From Callipepla californica brunnescens (taxonomy: Eukaryota > Chordata > Aves > Galliformes > Odontophoridae), in assembly GCA_023055505.1 (NCBI GenBank), contig JALIRH010000007.1:18655152-18719151 (forward strand): a stretch of 64,000 nt of DNA, read 5' to 3'. Each line of letters begins with the position of its first letter. The first letter of the stretch is position 1. Below, one piece after another: positions 56,436 to 64,000 of this stretch. Position numbers and translations under genes: made by a program. The notes beneath the pieces were generated by a model, which was given only the letters and a program-made list of their open reading frames with translations, was not told the DNA's origin and did no database searches.

Positions 56436-59400
56436 ACTGCAAGACTTAGGAAGCTATGGATTAGAGGCCTTAGCAGTCTTCTCAAACTGTGAAGCACTGT
56501 GTAGCTACAATACAGCACCTGGCTTGCATCATAACGTTAAGATTCTTGCACCTATTAAACATCCAAGGAAAACAGGCTGCTTCTCATGCTGCCAGTGTTC
56601 TGGCCTCTGTCCACTATCAGTGAGGTGGTCCGGGTGACAGGCATATATACAGGAACAAGAGGTTGGCTCCCCCTAAAGTAGCAGTCATGCCAATGAGAAA
56701 TAAATTGCCAGTTGCTGCCAAGATTGATAACAAATGTCTTCCTTTGGATTTGTCTTTAATACTTAAGTTTTTTACCTGTGTCATATGGTGTTAAAATAAA
56801 ATGTAAATTCAGTGCACAGACTTCCTTTCTGCATGGATATTAAGGTGCTCAGGTATGAGGGACACATACATATTTTTGCTGAAACTTTAAGTAGCTGATT
56901 CTCTCTGAGACTTCTATATCTTTTGGTTGATGCGGATGAGAATTGATCAGCGAGCTGAAAGTCCTTTTTATAACCAGTCAAATGTTCATGCATAGCGTGA
57001 CCGTGTAAGCTTCAGGTCCTCAGGTTGGCTCTGTCTTTGCACTGCTTTACTGTGTAAACCAGTTGGAAATAAATGAAGTAATTCTCCTAACTTTCTGTTT
57101 GGAGGTTGCCATCTACTGAGGTGAGCCAGCAGAGCAAGAGCTAAATTCCTGTGGTTCAGAGCTTTCCCTTCATGTGGTGCCAGAGTATTAACTGGGAATG
57201 TTCACTAGTATTGTGCTCTGTGTCTGTGAAAAAGATTTGTTTCACCTATCACTACTTCCCCTAACAAGCTAAAAAATGCAACGAGTCCATCTGAAGCTGT
57301 TGCTTGCATGGAATTCTCAGAAGACCTCTGTGAACATCTGTGGGAAGAAGAGTCCTAGTCTTGATGCCCCTCCTTGAGAATCGTTTCGGTTCTGGGCCAC
57401 TGAAGTAAGAGGTTTTGGCCTCCAGTTTTCATTCTGGTACTGACAGCTTCGTGGCAGCAGTAGGGATCAGCTTATGCTGAAGTCACTGGCTCTGTAGAGA
57501 AACTGTTTGGAGTTTCTTCTGCATCATGGCAGTAAACTAGGATGGATCCAACCCAGTGCTGTGACCTGTAGTGATGGCTTTTAGTCCAGGGTTCTCATGC
57601 GTTGGCTTCATCAGTTGCCAGGTGGGTGAACTTGGGATTATCACCGTTTTTCCTGATTCTTTCTCAGAATGTCTGCTGTGGTCCAGATGAGTTGTTGATC
57701 TAGCCCAGTATTACAGTTCTTTCTGCTCTTTAGTATTTGTTTTCCATCTTAATGCAGAAGATAAGCCACCAACCCAGAAAACACAAACGATCCTGATTGC
57801 TGCATTTGACACTTGCATTGTTATTCAAGTGTGTATACAGGCACGTGGCTTTCCACTCCTTTGGTGGGAAATAAGGATGTACATCTTTGAGAAGTTTGCC
57901 ATATTGCATTTGTGTTCAAACTGGAACGCAAACCAACAAGCATGTAAAAATTTAGTGAAGGGTAAAAAGTATGGAAGGAAAAAAGGCTGTTTCATGTATG
58001 CAGACAACACCAAACAAGTAAATACTACTTACTGTTAAAGGAATTTACTGCTCTGCTCATTAGGCTTGAAAGCAAGTATAACAAGTAGAATAGTAATTCT
58101 GCTTCTCAGTTGTCAGTTTCTTAACTTTTGATTAGTTCATTGCTGAACTGAACCGAGGGATTCAAATACACAGAAATGAGGGAAACTTTTGAGTTTAAGA
58201 AGCTACAGCTGTTAGGTGCTTTGAAATACTCATGTATTGATGAGTACTGATGAGATGGTCGGTATGGTCTCAGTGTGGCTGGACTGCAACGTGCCAGCAC
58301 CTGTTGTTTCTTATGAGGATTTAGTTTCTTACAGATTTGTAGAAGCTTGTCATCTCCCAAAGGAAAACTGTCACGGGTTTTTATCGATTTAGGAAATCAA
58401 ATTCTCTTTTTTTTATTGTAAAAAGTTAAGTACTTTTTGGGAGGTAATGTAGCTTTATTCATATGAATTTTGTCATCTCTTTCATCTCCTCAAGGTCTCA
58501 TCCCTCATTCTTCCTAGTGATAGAGTGAAGACTGCTTATGCTGGCTGGCTGAACGGCTTTATGGCCTTGAAAGGTGGAGGAATTGAAAGAATGAAGTGCA
58601 GTAAACACCGTGGAGAGAATTGCATGCTTCCACAGTTCTCTCTGCTGCTTCTCATGAGGCAGTAAATCTTCACAGCCTGCCCTACTTGGTCCATTTTTAA
58701 GATGTTCAGAACACTGCCAAATATATGACAGATGGTGGATACAGTACTGCATCTCTTCAAGGAGTCAGTAAATTGCTGGCTGTCTCAAGTCCTTCTTCTG
58801 CCTGGAAAACTTAAATAAGGAATACCTCTGGAGTATATAACGGTTCTGTGGCATCTGGCAGCAGTATTGCCAGACAAGTGGCTAATACTGCAGTTCAGTC
58901 AAATACTGTCATGTGATAGAGATTGCACCTGCTGGCTTAAAAGAAAAGCACAGCTGCACAGGAAAAGCTTATGCTTGTGTTTGGTTTTGCTTATTGACTC
59001 AGGTTAGGTAGTAACTTTGAGAATCTATAAGGCTACGCTGTCAAATTTGGATAGGAAGCTGTTAACAGCATGTGGAGATTTTTACTCTGCTTCTCTTTTG
59101 TGCCTTTTCTTCACAAAAATGAGTCCAACATAGTTAGCAGGAAAAATGAATAAGCTCCCAAGCAGTGACCATGGATGGAAGCTGGAGTAACTAGGGGTAT
59201 TTCTGTTTGGTATTTGTATGCTTACTTACTGATTGCACATTTGTTATATTGATTATTTAGTTGACACATGATAATGCTGTAGTGTGATACAGTATTCCGT
59301 GTGACATCAGACTCTGGACATAGCATTTTTTTTTTTTTGCCTTTAAAGGTTGAAGACTTGTCACAATGGATGCGTGTGGAACTCTAGACGTTATTTTCTG

Positions 59401-60689
59401 TCTTCTTTTAAAACACCTATTTGTTTAGTTTGGGTTGCTGACTTTAATTTTTCTGACCTCAGAATCTCATGTGGTTAAAGCATGAAAGTATGATTTGTTT
59501 GTTTACTTTTACACATAGGTACCAACGTTCTGCTATCTACCCTGCAGCTGATAGTAGAAATGTTAAAGTTGGTCTGAATTGAGAGTGACTGGGAGTATAT
59601 ATGTGTGGAAATACCACACAGAATGTAAAACTGGAGGGGTTTGAGGGCTTGCAAATCATCAGGCCTTGATATTGTCTAGACTAGCAGGTCATTGAGGTCA
59701 CAGGCAGTCTGTGTGACGTTTCTCAAGCTGCTCATCAGGACAGTATTCACGCGGATTAAACCTCTTATAAAATGATAGCAGAAGACTAAGAACAGGTGCT
59801 AGAGCATCCTAAGGCAAACCCCTTAAATTTTAGTGATTTGTGGAGAGCAGAGTGGAGGGATGGAAGAGCTGAGATGTGCAAGAGAACAGGACTGTGTAGC
59901 TGGGAGGAAGGGAAATGGCATGACAGGCACTGGATAGCCAGGGCTATCCCCCCGTGTCATTGTGTAGGATCCCAGCCAGTCTGCCAGGATGCACACCTTT
60001 TTAAACGAGGACTAGGCAAACAATTAGAACATGTTTTAGTGCTTCTGAGGATGTGGTATTAGTATGACTGGGTGAAATGTGCTTTCATTTAAAATGAAGT
60101 CACTTCCCCCTCCTCTGTGCGGAACAAATAACCTGCTTGTGGAATATCTGCAGAGAAAGGAGCAGTCTTCAGGGTACAAATACGTATGGAACTATCTCCC
60201 ACTTTCATAATGTTTGAAGTTCCTGAGGAGTTTGATTTCCTTTGGAGCTGAAATTAAAATTGCCGTTGTAAAACAAACAGAACAGCAACCTGCCATATAG
60301 CTGTACTTAGTGAAATCTAAGCCTGTTCCTTTCTTGACAGTGATCTGATATCCTAATACTGTTGGAAATAATGGCACAAGTTCAGCATTTCTGACTAGAA
60401 ATGTAGATTTTAAATTGTTCAAGAAGATAAGAGTTTAATGTTATTAAGAAGGGTAAGGTTTTCAACTTTTCATCGTTGGTATTAGGATATTAAGATGATA
60501 TCTGATTTATTTGTACAAATTTTACTTACATGCATGCTTTACTAATTCTGTGCATAAGTCTGTTAAGGTTCCCTTCAGGAATTTTGTTAATATACCCTCT
60601 TGAAACCTTGTTGGTAAAATTCCCCTTAAGCTACTGTTAATGCTATAATGTGTGCAATATTTTACCTTGAAGGAGAGCATTTTAATGTT

Positions 60690-60704
60690 TGTGTGTGTGT
60701 GTGT
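60690..60704. repeat. (GT)n simple repeat
   Basis: About seven TG/GT units directly before the polypyrimidine tract and acceptor of ZNF451 exon 2. Confidence 0.85.
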
Positions 60705-60722
60705 TTTTAACACTTTTTTCAG

Positions 60723-60806
60723 GAGGAACCCTTAAGACCTGTACTTGAATGCATTGATCTTGTCAGCAGTGACGATGAAGAACCTAACAGCAGTTCTTAT
60801 GCTCAC
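60723..60806 (+). CDS. ZNF451: ZNF451 coding exon 2: PLRP motif and second SIM
   Basis: The exon encodes 28 residues: EEPLRPVLECIDLVSSDDEE then PNSSSYAH. It agrees closely with human EGPLRPVLEYIDLVSSDDEE (recalled). PLRP is the linker that in the human SUMO-E2 structure bridges the two SIMs and helps orient the donor SUMO; VLECIDLVSSDDEE is the second SIM with its acidic flank. The one notable change is Tyr to Cys before IDLV. The acceptor TTTTTTCAG ends at 60722 and the donor GTGAGT follows CAC. Phase is 0 at both ends. Confidence 0.95.
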
Positions 60807-61676
60807 GTGAGTATGTTATGATTTATCTCTGGACTTTCCAGTTGCAGGAAAAAAAAAATATAATAGTAATTACAGTCTCATATTTTATTTCCTACCAGCC
60901 ATTCTTCATGGAAAACTTCTTAGAGGCATTTTTTAACATGTGATGAAAAACAGAGGGCTTCTCGATACTAGCTTGTTTATTAACTTCACAGTAAGTGGAG
61001 GGCAAGTATGGCAAGCGTGCCAGTACTTCATTTTTTTAGAAACAGGTTTTGCCTTTCTGAAATGAACTTAGAGCTTTTATTTGTGTATCAGAGCTTTAAC
61101 AAGTGTAGCAAAGAAAAGGAGAGGAAAACATCATTTCTGCAGTGACCTCAGAAGTCAAATAAGTCAAGTTCCAGTCTCTAGCCTGAAAATGTGTCTGACT
61201 ACTCTGAGACTTCTTCCTTGAAGGACTTCCTAGGAGCAGTGCATAGGCCATAGAATCTTGCTGTGATGTCATCCTTCTTTGTTTTGTCCTTCGTAAAGTC
61301 TCCAAGGAATTGTAGTCAGGGGCAGACTTGTCAACTCACGTGTCCCCTGACTGTACTGTTCTCACTCTTTGGGACCTTGAGAGGGACAGTGCCTGAGAGT
61401 GAACTGCTGGAATTGGTTCTGGGAACAGCAGCCGTTCCCATGCAGTGTTTCCGTAGAAGATTTGCACAGTAAACCTGGATCTGAAGGAAAGGCCGATCCT
61501 CTGCACGTGTACAGGACACTACTCCCTTAAGAAACCTTGTGGAAACTGAGGTTCAAGTTTCTGTACGAATTATGTCCTGATGAACATAAAGGACATTGCT
61601 TTTTACTGTGTTTTAGTTACTAGCCTGTTACTAGCTGAACAATTACCAAATCAATGCTTTAACTTCACAATTGCAG

Positions 61677-61802
61677 AGAAACACGAAGCGTAAAGATTAC
61701 ATTGACTACCAGAAAGAAAGAGTTGCATCAACCTTGGATCGCCTGGCACGCCACGTTGAAGTAGAGAAACAGCAAAAGGAAGAGAAAAACAAAGCCTTTA
61801 AG
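61677..61802 (+). CDS. ZNF451: ZNF451 coding exon 3: basic helical segment
   Basis: The exon encodes 42 residues: RNTKRKDYIDYQKERVASTL, DRLARHVEVEKQQKEEKN and KAFK. Human, as recalled, reads IKRKDHIDYQKDKVALTLAR and LARHVEVEKQQKEEKNRAF, so it is well conserved. It is predicted to form a charged helix after the SIM region. The acceptor is TTGCAG at 61676 and the donor GTATTG follows AAG. Phase is 0 on both sides. Confidence 0.95.
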
Positions 61803-64000
61803 GTATTGTGTGCATTTTGTTTCTGTAGAAGCGTGTAACAGAGGCCTCCTAGTCACGTGTGTGCTTCTTTTCACTGCAGTGAAAAGTGATGAACCTGCAT
61901 GTTATACTTGTAAAAGCCTGTACCAGTGGAGGTGACCCACTGTCGCCGTTGCCACTGCTGAAGCACAGCACCCACCTCCTCACTGTGCTTACAGCCACTG
62001 CTTGCTCTCCATAAATGCTCACAAGTGTTGGTGAATGCCACTGGGTGCCTTTTATTCTGCATGGATGAATTCAGTGCCACGGCTTGGCTGCATACACACT
62101 TCCATGTCTGCTGTTTTGTCAGACTAGCTCTCTGCTGCCATCTGGGTTAATGTGGAGGGACAGAGTGCTGCTGTGATGGCACTGGATGCATTTCAAACTA
62201 TACCAGGCCACGTACAGCCCAGGCTGTAGCTTGTACGTGCGTGGGTTATAAGGAGATGAGTGGTCCTTTCTGATGTTCCCAGCTGACTGAAACCATGTAT
62301 GGTATTCAGTCAATCTGCAAATTCCTCCATGGGAGGGAGTTGCTTTGGGTTTATGCAGCTGTGCAGCAGGTTTTCTTCCAGCATCCCTGAACATATTCTG
62401 TTAAAAGTTCTCCGTGCCAAGCTTAGTAACTTTGCTTTCTGTCTATAAGAGGGGTGTTCTGTGCTTTCCACAGAAGAGCCCCACTCCAAATGAGAAATAA
62501 CAGAAGCCACCTCTTGAGGTAGGTTGCCTTTGGCCACCTCCGATGAGCAGAGTTCTTTCGTTTGTTTTGATTTGTAAGAAGTAGGAGCCATTACTTTTTG
62601 AGCAACCTACATATTTAACACGGGCATCCTTTCTTGCAAAAGAATGAAGACTGGTGTGATGTCAGAGGAGGCCTGTTCTTAGAACAGACACAAGGAAACC
62701 AAACTGTATTCTGCCACTTGAATGTTGCCTAATAGAGGTGAGGGGGCAAGAGAGTTTTGCTCTTTATTGCTAAGAGACAGTAGGGTTTATCTCCTGTTTT
62801 TCTGAAGGCAGTAGGACACATAGCACTCATTTTTCAGTACTCGGGGCATTTAGTTCTTGGCTTTAAAAGTAGAATTTTTTCATGGCTTATTACAAAAGTT
62901 ATCCATCATTTGAAAAAAAAAAATAGCTTGCAGAGGAGTGTGAAGTAATCTTCATCCTGCTTTGCTCTCCAGATGTCTTCATCCATCTCTCCATACTTGA
63001 ATGACCACGTTCTCAGTGAGAATTTCCCTTGATTTGCTTTTAGTTCCAGAGCAGTCGGGTGTTCAGCACCTCACCTGGAGCCAGCAAATGAAGCCCTTGA
63101 GATGTGGAAGCTGATGGGTTTGTGCTGTGAGCGCACAGCAGATATGACAATTCAGTTTCAGCATATTAAGCTCTCCTTTCCTACAGTTTACTGTGTTTCT
63201 GATGCTGTAATCTGTTAAGTAGAGTTGTTGGTTTTTTTGCTGTTTTTTTTGCATATTTTATTCAGTAACATGCTGTGCTGTGAGGTAATGCTGTCTTTAT
63301 TTATACTGACGTTGAAAAGGGTTTGAAGATCAGACCTTGAGGTGTAGCACCATCTTTGCAAAGGAGCTAGTGGTTATTCTTTGATTACTGGTAACAGTAG
63401 CCAAACTCTGGAAGGTATAGGGATAAAGCTGACCGAAAAGCAGAAGGTAATCTCCTCAGTGGTATGATTTGCACTGCTGTTATTCTGTGTGGTACCACCT
63501 GGGAGGTTACTGGAGTTGAGGGTGAGTGCTGTGATTTGTGCATTGCTCTGGGAAGTGACAGTACTCTCCAGCCTTGTGCCCCTCTGAACACTGGAAGCAT
63601 TAGCTGCTTCTGCAAAATGCGCCATGAATTTTGATCTCACACAGAGGAAGCTGCTGGCAGTGGATCCCTGTGCAACATGCAAGGATTTGTGACTGCAGTG
63701 CTTGAAATGTGAGATGCTTACAAATGTTGTTGTGCTTTCAGGAGTTCTCTCTGATCCGGTGTCTTTTCATGGACTACAAATACAATAAGCCCTATAACTC
63801 TATGGTTGTTAGGCAGCGATGCCACTGTAGCTTAGTGGCCCTGGCCACTAACAGATAGCATACTGTTTTTATTATAGCACTAATATATATATATTTGAGT
63901 GACACACGTGTTTTTCCTTCCATTTTCACATTTTTTTTGACTCTTATTTGTGATATCTGATGCACAGAGTAAGAAGCTTAATGGGTGCCGAGCCCAGAGA
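61803..64000. other. ZNF451 intron 3 (open at the right edge)
   Basis: No exon, CR1 or structured RNA was recognised. An acceptor-like TTTCAG at 63740 leads into about 39 open codons ending in TAG with no donor; the product is unlike ZNF451. Confidence 0.55.

Larger units (their letters stand above)
55472..60722. other. ZNF451 intron 1
   Basis: It holds a reverse CR1 (55923-56435), a T-rich run at 59331-59338 and a (GT)n run at 60690-60704. The stretch 56440-60690 has no exon I can support. The minus-strand frames at 58498-58760 show no recognised protein. Confidence 0.65.
55388..64000 (+). other. ZNF451: 5' part of the ZNF451 gene
   Basis: Forward-strand ZNF451 begins here and runs past the right end of the window. 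Three coding exons (81, 84 and 126 nt, all phase 0) give 97 residues that match the human N-terminus from memory. ZNF451 is a nuclear SUMO-2/3 ligase (E3 with SUMO chain-extending activity) that also has C2H2 zinc fingers, which must lie beyond base 64000. The next exon, expected to begin like EKIDFQHAHG, was looked for after 61802 and not found. Confidence 0.88.

Noticed and set aside
58498..58760. Two overlapping minus-strand frames in ZNF451 intron 1
   Set aside because: Considered as a possible processed pseudogene, but no family could be recognised and there is no poly(A) tail.
63741..63858. Exon-like block after TTTCAG in ZNF451 intron 3
   Set aside because: It opens for 39 codons but ends in TAG with no donor, and does not resemble the expected next ZNF451 exon (EKIDFQ...).
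1..64000. tRNA, rRNA, snoRNA or CRISPR-like arrays
   Set aside because: No cloverleaf, no convincing box C/D or H/ACA arrangement and no regularly spaced direct repeats were seen by eye.

Overview
The window looks like bird nuclear DNA, most likely from a galliform close to chicken. The main evidence is at least 18 fragments of the CR1 LINE, several ending in the avian CR1 3' signature (copies of ATTCTATGA), plus AT-rich introns broken by two sharp GC-rich promoter islands. There are no bacterial-type operons. Almost every open frame over 60 codons is a chance frame inside an intron or inside CR1. Human comparisons below are from memory; no alignment was run.

Three vertebrate genes can be placed from short exons with matching splice sites and reading phases. 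(1) DST (dystonin/BPAG1) runs leftwards on the minus strand. Only the first three coding exons of its membrane-anchored 'a2' isoform are present (28849-29029, 28553-28587, 12634-12822); the actin-binding, plakin and spectrin parts lie beyond base 1. (2) BEND6 runs rightwards. Its coiled-coil and BEN-domain exons lie between 40280 and 47331. They are preceded by an extra N-terminal exon, with a possible cassette exon and a possible alternative C-terminal exon. (3) ZNF451, a SUMO ligase, runs rightwards. Its first three coding exons (55391-55471, 60723-60806, 61677-61802) carry the tandem SUMO-interacting motifs; the zinc fingers lie beyond base 64000. The order DST (reverse), BEND6 (forward), ZNF451 (forward) matches human 6p12.1, except that no KIAA1586 is visible between BEND6 and ZNF451.

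Layout: 1-12633 DST intron; 12634-12822 DST exon 3; 12823-28552 large DST intron with many CR1s; about 28550-30180 GC-rich island with the DST a2 start, read as a shared head-to-head promoter with BEND6; about 30200-40247 BEND6 5' intron; 40248-47331 BEND6 coding exons; to about 51000 BEND6 3' part; 51000-54600 CR1-rich spacer; 54690-55390 ZNF451 promoter island; 55391-64000 ZNF451 5' exons and introns.

No phage-like, CRISPR-like or other new multi-gene system was seen. The points most worth checking are isoform questions: the BEND6 N-terminal exon, an in-frame 99-nt candidate cassette exon, a stop codon lying inside a strong splice donor that would switch BEND6 to a longer C-terminus, and the sequence of the two promoter islands.
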